In this document: in pieces, positions 8,341 to 15,481 of the stretch
How positions within the stretch are numbered: the first letter of the stretch is position 1
Layout: the number at the start of each line of letters is the position of its first letter
From: Planctomycetota bacterium
GTDB lineage: Bacteria > Planctomycetota > Phycisphaerae > Phycisphaerales > Phycisphaeraceae
Assembly: GCA_016350165.1 (NCBI GenBank)
Contig: CP066225.1
Coordinates: 2,294,001-2,358,000 of the forward strand
Direction: 5' to 3'
DNA: 64,000 nt
The notes under the pieces: generated by a model
The model's database searches: none
Seen by the model: only the letters and a program-made list of their open reading frames with translations
What the model was told of the DNA's origin: nothing
Made by a program: the position numbers and the translations under genes

Positions 8341-9705
8341 TCACCCCACCACTTCACAAACCTCCTCATGCTCCTCCTCAAACGACTTCTCATAACTCGC
8401 CGTATTTTGATACTCCTCATACCCACGCTCACGCCCCGCCTCATACCAAGCATGCACCACCGACACCATCATCACCCCAGCACCACTCAGCAGCGCCAGC
8501 TCCATCGACCCATACTTGATCATCGCCATCCCTGTAAGCGTACCGAATAATCGCAGCACCCCATTCATCGCAGTCTGCAATGACATATACCGGCTCGTAT
8601 CCGCCCCCGGCGGCGCAAACTGATGAATCCCCGTTTGCCACCAAAGCACCCACGACCCACCCATCGCACTCCCCCGCAACACTCTCGCTACAACAACCAA
8701 CGCCAACATCGCCCCCCACCCAACCGGCAACATAATCGCCAGCGCCAAAAACACCGCATCCAATCCCCACAACAAACGAATACCCGACCAGCCCTTCCAC
8801 ACATTCACCTTATCCAGCCACGCACCTACCGGCGCCACTGCCATAAACTGCACGCAGCCCGGCAGCACATGAATAAACGCTGCCGTCATCAAATATCCCA
8901 TCCCCATCTCCACCGTCAAAAGTTTCGGCACCCACGACACATACATCATCCCACCAAACCCAAACAGAAAGCACCCAATCAAATAGCGATGCAACCGCTT
9001 ATCCCGACCAATCGTCCGCCAAGGCATCACCTTCCCCACTTCATCCTTCACAACCTCACGCTCTCCCCTCCCATCGCTCGGCAAATCAATCTTCCAAAAC
9101 ATCAACAAACTCACAAGCGCGCACCCCGCACCAATCCACAACAACACATCAATCATCCCCAACACATCTCCCCCACTTCTCGTCACATCATCCAAAATCC
9201 AAGCACTACCAAATACACTCCCCACAAACACCACCGACGTCATCGCTCTGATCCGCCCCATCAACGTACTACGCACTTCAGCCGGATAACATTCGCGCAC
9301 GATCGCCGTAACCGCCGGCCTCGTCATCAATTCAAAAATCATCGCCACACCAACCAATGCCAAAAACATCAACGAACTATCCGCCAACGTCATCAACCCA
9401 ACACACATCGCGTAGAAAATCCCAGGCATCACAACAAACGGCTTCTTCCCCCTTCTCGCCATCAACCAGCCAATCCACAAGCTCGCAAACATCCCCAAAC
9501 TCGACAACGTCAACGTCAACCCCAACTTCCAATCCGTCGCGCCCATTGACTTGATCGCCATCACCGGCGCGTTCGCCATGATCCCATCCGTCACTGCTCG
9601 CATCAGCGCCCACCCCATCTGCCATCGATACCGCGCAACCACTTCCCTTCCCAACCCCAGACCTTTCAATCGAAAATCAAACGCGCTCACTGTCGTCGAT
9701 ATCAC
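8341..9705 (-). CDS. Major facilitator superfamily transporter
   Basis: A 454-residue integral membrane protein with about twelve hydrophobic helices in two halves and a long hydrophilic loop in the middle (about residues 213-238, DLPSDGRGEREVVKDE...), as usual for the family. Loop 2-3 holds the typical basic motif region (GWLMARRGKKPF). The substrate cannot be told from the sequence. The hydrophilic C-terminal tail is rich in Glu. It is the last gene of a three-gene minus-strand operon: its ATG overlaps the stop of the isochorismatase-like gene by 4 bases, which points to translational coupling. Confidence 0.85.
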   Translation of the reverse strand: MISTTVSAFDFRLKGLGLGREVVARYRWQMGWALMRAVTDGIMANAPVMAIKSMGATDWKLGLTLTLSSLGMFASLWIGWLMARRGKKPFVVMPGIFYAMCVGLMTLADSSLMFLALVGVAMIFELMTRPAVTAIVRECYPAEVRSTLMGRIRAMTSVVFVGSVFGSAWILDDVTRSGGDVLGMIDVLLWIGAGCALVSLLMFWKIDLPSDGRGEREVVKDEVGKVMPWRTIGRDKRLHRYLIGCFLFGFGGMMYVSWVPKLLTVEMGMGYLMTAAFIHVLPGCVQFMAVAPVGAWLDKVNVWKGWSGIRLLWGLDAVFLALAIMLPVGWGAMLALVVVARVLRGSAMGGSWVLWWQTGIHQFAPPGADTSRYMSLQTAMNGVLRLFGTLTGMAMIKYGSMELALLSGAGVMMVSVVHAWYEAGRERGYEEYQNTASYEKSFEEEHEEVCEVVG

Positions 9706-10361
9706 TGCACGACCTCCGCCTCAATCTTCTCAAAAAACGCATCAATCCCCATCCATTCAACCCCAATCGCGCTCAGTTCATCTTTCGTCTTCTGCATCGA
9801 TTCAACTGTACTCCGCGGCGACGGTAACGTCACATCCTCCAATACCACAACCTTCTGCCCCAATCGAACTAATCCCTCTGCCGTCACACGCAAACAAAAA
9901 TCAAACGACGCGCCAACAACCACCCACACATCCGCATCAATCTTCTCAACCAGCTTCGCCAAACTTTGATGATGCGCAAACACATCATAAAACCGCTTCT
10001 CAACCTTCTCCTCTCGGCACCCTTCACACGGGCGCCCTACCACAAATCTTCTCTTCCCCTCCAAATCCTCAACCACATTCACACCTCCATCCACCGGCAA
10101 CTGCCACACCCCCTCCCCATCTCTCACCTCAACACCCCCCATTGCCTGCGTCGTCGTAATACATGTCGAAATCACTTCCCGCGCACCACAAATCTTCGCC
10201 CACATCATCACACGACGTAATCTCTCTTCAATCACCTTCGCCTTCTCAACCAGCACCAATCCCCAATCACCACCCACCTGCTCATTCAGCCGCCGCGTAT
10301 CAACATCAAAAAGCGCATACCTCTCAGTATACACTTTCATTTCTTTTTCATTCCCATTCAT
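9702..10361 (-). CDS. Isochorismatase-family cysteine hydrolase
   Basis: A 219-residue alpha/beta hydrolase of the isochorismatase/nicotinamidase superfamily. The family marks are a beta strand ending in Asp near the N terminus (ALFDVD, about residues 16-21), and VVGASFDFCLRVTAEG (about 148-163) with the presumed nucleophilic Cys in FDFC. The stretch QKVVVLEDVT matches the strand after the active site. The usual DxQ is DVD here, so the substrate is uncertain. It overlaps the pseudopilin gene upstream and the transporter gene downstream by 4 bases each. Whether the three products work together is unknown; a hydrolase-transporter pair would make sense for uptake and hydrolysis of a small amide. 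Confidence 0.75.
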   Translation of the reverse strand: MNGNEKEMKVYTERYALFDVDTRRLNEQVGGDWGLVLVEKAKVIEERLRRVMMWAKICGAREVISTCITTTQAMGGVEVRDGEGVWQLPVDGGVNVVEDLEGKRRFVVGRPCEGCREEKVEKRFYDVFAHHQSLAKLVEKIDADVWVVVGASFDFCLRVTAEGLVRLGQKVVVLEDVTLPSPRSTVESMQKTKDELSAIGVEWMGIDAFFEKIEAEVVQ

Positions 10362-11176
10362 GGCTTCATCTCATCATAAGGATGGAAATTCTCACTCGTA
10401 CCCTGATCACCATCCTCATCAACATCGCCAATCGAATGCTGCTTCAAAATATCGTAAGTAATACCATGATTGTAAGACCAGCTCTCATCAACAAAAGGTG
10501 TCATTCCACTCACATGACCATCCGCCCATGCAATATTCCCAACCCCACCATTATGCCGACCATGAAACGACGGATACGCTGCCTTCGGATAGTTCACCCA
10601 CATTGTCGCCTCAAGATTCTCCAACTCAGGCCTCAACATTCGCCCCGCATCACCAAACAAAACAGTACTCGTCGGCTTCTGAATCGAAACAATCCGTACC
10701 AACTCAGGCGCCATCGCCTGTTCTTCAGGCTCCGCAATCAAAAAGTTATAGCCGATTCCCAATGCACCAAACTTACCCTCCCAATTATCCTCCCAATCCG
10801 GGCATGAACGAATATCCAAATCCGTCATCACGCTATACATAAACCCTTCTTCAGGTTTAAACTCATCAGGCATCCGATACCACGTTCCAGCCCACATCTT
10901 GTAAATCTTATTCGTCAAATCATAATCACGGCCTGGCAAAATCTGCCCATCATTCTGCGCACCATACGTCGTCCACGCCACATTAAACTGTCGCATATTC
11001 GATGCACATTGAATCGTTTTCGCACTACCCCTCGCTGCGCCCAACGCAGGCAACAATATCCCAATCAACAGCGCTATAATCGAAATGACCACGAGCAATT
11101 CAATTAGGGTAAAACCGTTCCACAACCGACCAAACTCAACACCACGTTTAACATCAATACGGCCATATTGATCCAT
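10358..11176 (-). CDS. Type II-like pseudopilin with H-Xn-DG C-terminal domain
   Basis: A prepilin-like protein with the class III leader and helix GFTLIELLVVISIIALLIGI, the site where a prepilin peptidase cuts after Gly and methylates Phe. A globular part follows with the planctomycete-type tail RHNGGVGNIAWADGHV; the gap between His and Asp-Gly is 10 residues rather than the common 9. I took the start at 11176 (272 residues) because GGGAAGAAG precedes it; another ATG at 11242 has AAGGA almost touching it and would give a leader of more than 40 residues. It is first in an operon with the isochorismatase-like and transporter genes, with 4-base overlap. Such proteins are numerous in planctomycetes; their role is unsettled. 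Confidence 0.85.
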   Translation of the reverse strand: MDQYGRIDVKRGVEFGRLWNGFTLIELLVVISIIALLIGILLPALGAARGSAKTIQCASNMRQFNVAWTTYGAQNDGQILPGRDYDLTNKIYKMWAGTWYRMPDEFKPEEGFMYSVMTDLDIRSCPDWEDNWEGKFGALGIGYNFLIAEPEEQAMAPELVRIVSIQKPTSTVLFGDAGRMLRPELENLEATMWVNYPKAAYPSFHGRHNGGVGNIAWADGHVSGMTPFVDESWSYNHGITYDILKQHSIGDVDEDGDQGTSENFHPYDEMKP

Positions 11177-11799
11177 CAGCTTCTTCCCAGAAATATCATT
11201 TTGTTTAGTTTCAGAATGAATGAGGCAAGCTGTTGTATTCATTCCTTGCCATTAATGTAATAACCCTAACAAAATATTGCTAACACTTTTTTTATTCAAC
11301 ATCCAACTCATAACCACTCACAACACACAACATCCACCTCTAACCATACAACAACCAACCATTTCATTTTAAATAAGCATTTTAAATCAACCATCTAACT
11401 CTTGATTAGTACCTGCCTCACCAATCAAACATATATCACACATACATGTATAAAATCGCCTCAAATCATTTCTCCCTTTCAACCTTCACCACACACCACA
11501 GCCTTATCGCTTAGTTGAATCAGTACTTTCCATATCAACCTGAAAAATACACCGCATAAGTCGCAAAATTCATAACCTTTCTTAGTCAACAGAAACACTT
11601 GTCTACTTACTACTTCACTTTTCACCAAAATGAGCATTCCATTTAAAAAGTCACATCTATACTTCCACGTATGGATGCATTTGTTGATTCTCTCAAAAAA
11701 CGGATTTTCAGCAGATCATCTCATTATTTTCTTTGCACCAACACAAAGCCACGGCCCTTCATTCGCCGCAGCTTTTGTGTTTAGCACCTAGGAGAAAGA
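11177..11799. other. AT-rich divergent intergenic region
   Basis: About 620 bases between the divergent pseudopilin and PEP-CTERM-like genes. It is AT-rich with many A and C runs. It must hold both promoters, but no confident pair, operator or hairpin could be picked out by eye. Confidence 0.5.
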
Positions 11800-12456
11800 A
11801 TGAACTGCTATAAATTCAGCCCTTATCTATTGGGCGTATCGACTCTGTTTTTCACCCATCAAATACTCGCAGCACCAGTCGCATACCAAGTCACCGCCAC
11901 TGTTAACTCCGCAAGTAACACATCCAACCTCCCCGGCGACCCAACTATCGGCGATACCATCACCGCTACAATTGTTCTCGACTTCGACCTTGCCACCGGC
12001 CCCTCTAACTCTGGCGTCATCCAATCCTATACACTTGAATCCAACGGCGAGTCACTCGACTTCGTCTCACTCTTTGATGACAACCCAACACAAAATACCG
12101 TCATCCTTTCAAACAACATTTTCGATAGCGACACCATCACCATCAACCTCTTCGGCATACAAGACGGCGTCAACCGTGGCAGCCAAAACGGTATCAGCCT
12201 CTTACTCCAATATCCCGAAGACACCTTTAATGCAGGTGATCCCATCAATTTCGATGCAGGCGACACCAACTTCACCCGCCTCTCCTTCGGCCTCATCGAC
12301 GATGAAGGCTCCTCGCGAGTCCTCGCATCATTTGACTCTATCATACAGATAGACCTCCCCGAAAATCCAGACTCACCCATCGCCGTACCAACCCCAACCG
12401 CATTCATGTCCCTCGGCCTACTCGTCCCACTCTTCCTCAGACGCCAACATCAATAA
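11800..12456 (+). CDS. PEP-CTERM-like exported protein (PTP variant)
   Basis: A 218-residue exported protein. The signal peptide runs to about residue 24 (QILAAP). The body is rich in Asp, Asn, Ser and Thr, probably beta-sandwich, with no known domain. The C terminus is VPTPTAF, a hydrophobic helix and LRRQHQ: the same Pro-Thr-Pro variant seen in the two genes at the left end of the window. TAGGAGAAAG precedes the ATG at a good distance. It is monocistronic, with its own terminator just downstream. Confidence 0.8.
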   Translation: MNCYKFSPYLLGVSTLFFTHQILAAPVAYQVTATVNSASNTSNLPGDPTIGDTITATIVLDFDLATGPSNSGVIQSYTLESNGESLDFVSLFDDNPTQNTVILSNNIFDSDTITINLFGIQDGVNRGSQNGISLLLQYPEDTFNAGDPINFDAGDTNFTRLSFGLIDDEGSSRVLASFDSIIQIDLPENPDSPIAVPTPTAFMSLGLLVPLFLRRQHQ

Positions 12457-12466
12457 CCAAACAAAC

Positions 12467-12491
12467 AAGCCGCTCCTAAAAGCGGCTTTTT
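12467..12491. terminator. Terminator between convergent genes
   Basis: AAGCCGCT / AGCGGCTT stem, 6-base loop, followed by T on the plus strand. It serves the PEP-CTERM-like gene and may also stop the convergent TetR gene. Confidence 0.85.
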
Positions 12492-12514
12492 CAATCCCCA
12501 TCTTCACATACACA

Positions 12515-13108
12515 TCACCCACCACACTCAAGCACGCCCCTCGCTAGCACCTTAAAATGCTTCGCATACTCACGATACACCTTCTTACGATCTTTCGCCA
12601 ACGCAATCCGAAGTGCATACGTATCGAGTGCACCCGACAAAAAGTCCGCCGTCATCATCGCCTTCCTATTCTTTCCCACAATATCACAAACCCCCTCATA
12701 CAAAACCCCATACGCATTCTCAGCATCCTTCGATCTGCAATACTCACTCCCCAAAACATGCGGGCCATCTACCAACAAAACATGCGCAAAAGCCTGATCC
12801 TCAAACACCTTCAAATATGCCGTACAGCCATCGATTAGATCATCGACATCATCACCACTCCGTTCCGCATACTTCATCAATCTCTCAGACATCTGCTCAC
12901 ACAAACCCTCATACACCGCCTTAAAGATCGCCCTCTTATCCTCAAAATGATGATACAACGACCCACGCGAACTCTTCGCCACATCAATAATCATCGTCGT
13001 CGATGTCTTCGCATAACCATGCTCTGCAAACAACTCCCTCGCCACCTCCAACAAGTGTAATCGTGTTCGCTCCAAATTATCTTTATTAGGACCTTGGGGT
13101 TTTGCCAT
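12515..13108 (-). CDS. TetR-family transcriptional regulator
   Basis: A 197-residue regulator. The N-terminal helix-turn-helix is typical of the family: RLHLLEVARELFAEHGYAKT followed by TTMIIDVAKSSRGSLYHHFEDKRAIF (about residues 11-60). The rest is an all-helical ligand-binding and dimer domain. I chose the ATG at 13108 (MAKPQGPNK) since the frame upstream runs through the operator region. It is divergent from the VOC-family gene at 13191, and two matching palindromes lie between them. It therefore most likely represses both itself and that gene; the ligand is unknown. Confidence 0.9.
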   Translation of the reverse strand: MAKPQGPNKDNLERTRLHLLEVARELFAEHGYAKTSTTMIIDVAKSSRGSLYHHFEDKRAIFKAVYEGLCEQMSERLMKYAERSGDDVDDLIDGCTAYLKVFEDQAFAHVLLVDGPHVLGSEYCRSKDAENAYGVLYEGVCDIVGKNRKAMMTADFLSGALDTYALRIALAKDRKKVYREYAKHFKVLARGVLECGG

Positions 13109-13126
13109 ACATAAATTGTATTGATT

Positions 13127-13172
13127 TACAGACACGTTGTCTATATCTTTACTTACAGACAACTTGTCTATA
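13127..13172. promoter_or_regulatory. Two tandem TetR-type operator palindromes
   Basis: Two 19-base near-identical sites, TACAGACACGTTGTCTATA (13127-13145) and TACAGACAACTTGTCTATA (13154-13172), start 27 bases apart. Each is a palindrome built on AGACA / TGTCT. They fill the gap between the divergent TetR and VOC genes, so they are the likely binding sites of the TetR protein. Confidence 0.8.
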
Positions 13173-13190
13173 TCTACAAGGAGATAATGC

Positions 13191-13601
13191 ATGATCAAAG
13201 TAAACAGCTACTACCCCGTCATCTGCGTCCTGGACGTGCATCGCGCTGCCGAGTTCTACCAGACTCATCTCGGCTTCAAGCCCATCTTCCAAAACGATTG
13301 GTACATCCACCTTCAGCACCCCGACAACCAATCAGTCAACCTCGCCTTCGTCGATTGCAACCACGACAGCATCCCCAAATCCCATCGCAAACCCGCCCAA
13401 GGCACACTCCTCAACTTCGAACTCGACAACATCGATGCCCTCTACAAAAACTGCAGACAACAAAAACTCGACATCCTGCTCGAACTTCGCGACGAACCCT
13501 GGGGGCAACGCCATTTCATCCTCACCGACAACGCAGGCATCATGATCGACATCATCAAACTCATCCAGCCCTCCCCTGAATATCAGCAACAATACCAATA
13601 G
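13191..13601 (+). CDS. VOC/glyoxalase-fold protein
   Basis: A 136-residue protein of the vicinal oxygen chelate superfamily, which includes glyoxalase I, antibiotic-resistance binding proteins and extradiol dioxygenases. Both beta-alpha-beta-beta-beta modules can be followed: YYPVICVLDVHRAAEFYQTHLGF (about 7-29) and LLNFELDNIDALYKNCRQQ with the later RDEPWGQRHFILTDNAG. The module 2 pattern (E-x-x-D-E-P-W-G-x-R) is common in bleomycin-resistance-like members. AAGGAG precedes the start. Control by the divergent TetR regulator suggests a response to a small toxic molecule; that is inference. Confidence 0.85.
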   Translation: MIKVNSYYPVICVLDVHRAAEFYQTHLGFKPIFQNDWYIHLQHPDNQSVNLAFVDCNHDSIPKSHRKPAQGTLLNFELDNIDALYKNCRQQKLDILLELRDEPWGQRHFILTDNAGIMIDIIKLIQPSPEYQQQYQ

Positions 13602-13628
13602 TTCGCCCTCCCTTAACCAGTATCCCAT

Positions 13629-13667
13629 CAGCGTGACAGTCATAACCACTGTTTCACGCTGCTTTTA
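13629..13667 (+). terminator. Probable terminator after the VOC gene
   Basis: CAGCGTGA / TCACGCTG stem, extended inside by CAGT/ACTG, followed by CTTTTAAATTTT. The T run is short, so it may be leaky. Confidence 0.6.
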
Positions 13668-13688
13668 AATTTTCCTCAATCAAAAATC

Positions 13689-13720
13689 TTTACATTGTAC
13701 ATTGTATGCGTACAATGTAC
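13689..13720 (+). promoter_or_regulatory. Promoter and operator of the GntR-family gene
   Basis: A perfect inverted repeat with 10-base arms GTACATTGTA (13697-13706) and TACAATGTAC (13711-13720) around TGCG. It overlaps a promoter: TTTACA (13689-13694), 16-base spacer, TACAAT (13711-13716). The expected transcription start falls on or next to the A of the ATG at 13723. Binding of the regulator to its own operator would block RNA polymerase. Confidence 0.75.
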
Positions 13721-13722
13721 TT

Positions 13723-14103
13723 ATGAGCGATAAGCCACTCCAGATTGACCATGCGAGCGACATTCCGGTCTACCGGCAGATCACCGATGACCTTCGCGCA
13801 CGTCTCGTTTCAGGCCAACTCCCCCCCGGCACACGCCTCCCACCAGTACGCCAACTTGCCGCCGACCTCACCGTTCATCACAACACCGTCGCACAAGCCT
13901 ATCGCCAGCTCGCAGAAGAAGGTTGGCTCTCCCTCAAGCGAGGTCGAGGCGTTCAAGTCATCCCCCGACACTCACAAACCGCCACCCCCGAAGATGAAAC
14001 CTGGTTCTCACAACGCTTCACCGATCTGCTCGCAAAGGCAAAAACCCGAGGCCTCACCCAATCTCAACTCACGCAAATCATTCAAAACCTCACATCAACA
14101 TAA
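13723..14103 (+). CDS. GntR-family regulator, YtrA type
   Basis: A 126-residue regulator. The winged helix (about residues 12-75: PVYRQITDDLRARLVSGQLPPG, LPPVRQLAADLTVHHNTV, LAEEGWLSLKRGRGV) is typical of GntR proteins. The short C-terminal part (about 50 residues) is the YtrA type, which often controls membrane-protein genes next to it. The ATG lies 2 bases after the operator palindrome and about 7 after the -10 box, so there is no room for a ribosome binding site; the mRNA should be leaderless. A TTG in frame 21 bases upstream lies inside the operator and is less likely. The membrane protein gene follows 89 bases later. Confidence 0.88.
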   Translation: MSDKPLQIDHASDIPVYRQITDDLRARLVSGQLPPGTRLPPVRQLAADLTVHHNTVAQAYRQLAEEGWLSLKRGRGVQVIPRHSQTATPEDETWFSQRFTDLLAKAKTRGLTQSQLTQIIQNLTST

Positions 14104-14192
14104 ACACCAAAACAATCCCCTATTGTCTAACTAACCATTAGTTTGACCTAATTCACTGATACTTAGTCGATCAAAACGAAACGAGGCAAACG

Positions 14193-15332
14193 ATGTTCAA
14201 TCTTCCATACACGATCGCCTTAACTCAATTTTTTACTTTCATCTATCTTCCAGTCATTGTCTTCATTTGGTTCTTTTACTCATACATACATCGATGGACT
14301 CGCCCCGCACTCTTCTTTTCAGTCACCGTTAGACCTGATTTCAAATCCTCCGAGCAAGGCAAACGATTTACCAAGCAATTCAAAAAGCACATCAACCTCT
14401 ACTCAATCATCGCAACGCTCGTCCTTCTCACTTACTTCCTGACCCCAAACTCAACAACACTAATGCTCTTTCAAACCTTGGGTGCCATAACCATCCAACT
14501 CCTCGGCATCACCATCGCCTTCGTCAAAATACGCCAAAAAGTCCTTAATTTCAGCATTTCTCAACCGACCACACGATCCGCATCTCTTATACCTCGCAAA
14601 ACCACACTCGCAACACCATACCTTTGGTTCGGGCCACCACTCATCATCCTCATCGCCGCCGCTGTTCTAGCATTTCAATGGGATAGCATCCCACCCGTCT
14701 TCACCACATCATGGGATGCTCTTGGTAATCCCACCCAACAAACACACAAATCCATCTCTTCCGTCTTCGCGCTCCCACTGCTCACGCTCTCCACATTTTT
14801 TCTCATGCTAATAAGCGCCCTCGCAATCTCACGCTTCACCAAACGCACCATCCCAGATGGCCCCGCCGCAATCAGACAATCCAAATTCATCAACTTAACT
14901 CAATCACTCGTACTCATCTCAACATACGCACTCACCATCATCTTCACCGCTCTATCCCTATTCCCACTTTCCTCAGCCGCCGATAGCGCACTACCAAATT
15001 CTTTTTATTACATCATGAGCTTCGCATTTATCCCAACAATTTTCGCGCTCTATTACATGATTAGAGCTGGCCAGGGTTGCTGGAAATACAATCGTTTATC
15101 ACCATCACAGATCGAATCCACCGATGCCATCGCCGACGGCACGCCCGACTCCGCATGGAAACTCGGTCTCGTCTACTTCAACCCCAACGACTCTGCACTC
15201 TTCGTCGAACGACGCTTCGGCATCGGATACGACATGAACTGGGCTCGTCCAACCGCCTATATCTTCATGGGCATCATCCTCCTCGCCTCCCTCGGCATCT
15301 CCCTCCTATGCACATGGATGCTAAACAGCTAA
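14193..15332 (+). CDS. DUF1648/DUF5808-type membrane protein
   Basis: A 379-residue integral membrane protein with about eight to nine hydrophobic segments. The middle holds a DUF1648-like stretch: WDSIPPVFTTSWDALGNP (about residues 168-185), the conserved extracytoplasmic motif of that family, then two helices. The C-terminal part has WKLGLVYFNPNDSALFVERRFGIG, the mark of DUF5808. This pairing, placed after a YtrA-type GntR gene, recurs in many bacteria. The role is not established; relatives of DUF1648 proteins include SdpI-like immunity proteins. GAGG precedes the start. It is likely under the control of the upstream regulator. Confidence 0.8.
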   Translation: MFNLPYTIALTQFFTFIYLPVIVFIWFFYSYIHRWTRPALFFSVTVRPDFKSSEQGKRFTKQFKKHINLYSIIATLVLLTYFLTPNSTTLMLFQTLGAITIQLLGITIAFVKIRQKVLNFSISQPTTRSASLIPRKTTLATPYLWFGPPLIILIAAAVLAFQWDSIPPVFTTSWDALGNPTQQTHKSISSVFALPLLTLSTFFLMLISALAISRFTKRTIPDGPAAIRQSKFINLTQSLVLISTYALTIIFTALSLFPLSSAADSALPNSFYYIMSFAFIPTIFALYYMIRAGQGCWKYNRLSPSQIESTDAIADGTPDSAWKLGLVYFNPNDSALFVERRFGIGYDMNWARPTAYIFMGIILLASLGISLLCTWMLNS

Positions 15333-15481
15333 CCCCCTCCCAATAACCACCTCCTTAAATCTTGACTACAACAAGACACTATAAAAACAAACCAATCAAC
15401 AACCACAACCTAACACAACAGAAAACATCTATGTGCTAAGTCCGACTATACTAATTGTTATTAAATGTATTGTACTGTTAC

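Noticed and set aside
8241-9625. Several long plus-strand frames opposite the transporter gene
   Set aside because: They encode His/Arg/Pro/Gln-rich sequence typical of the antisense of a GC-skewed membrane-protein gene.
13640-13720. att site or tRNA-related repeat
   Set aside because: The repeat is a perfect operator-type palindrome placed exactly on a promoter, and no integrase or tRNA is near.
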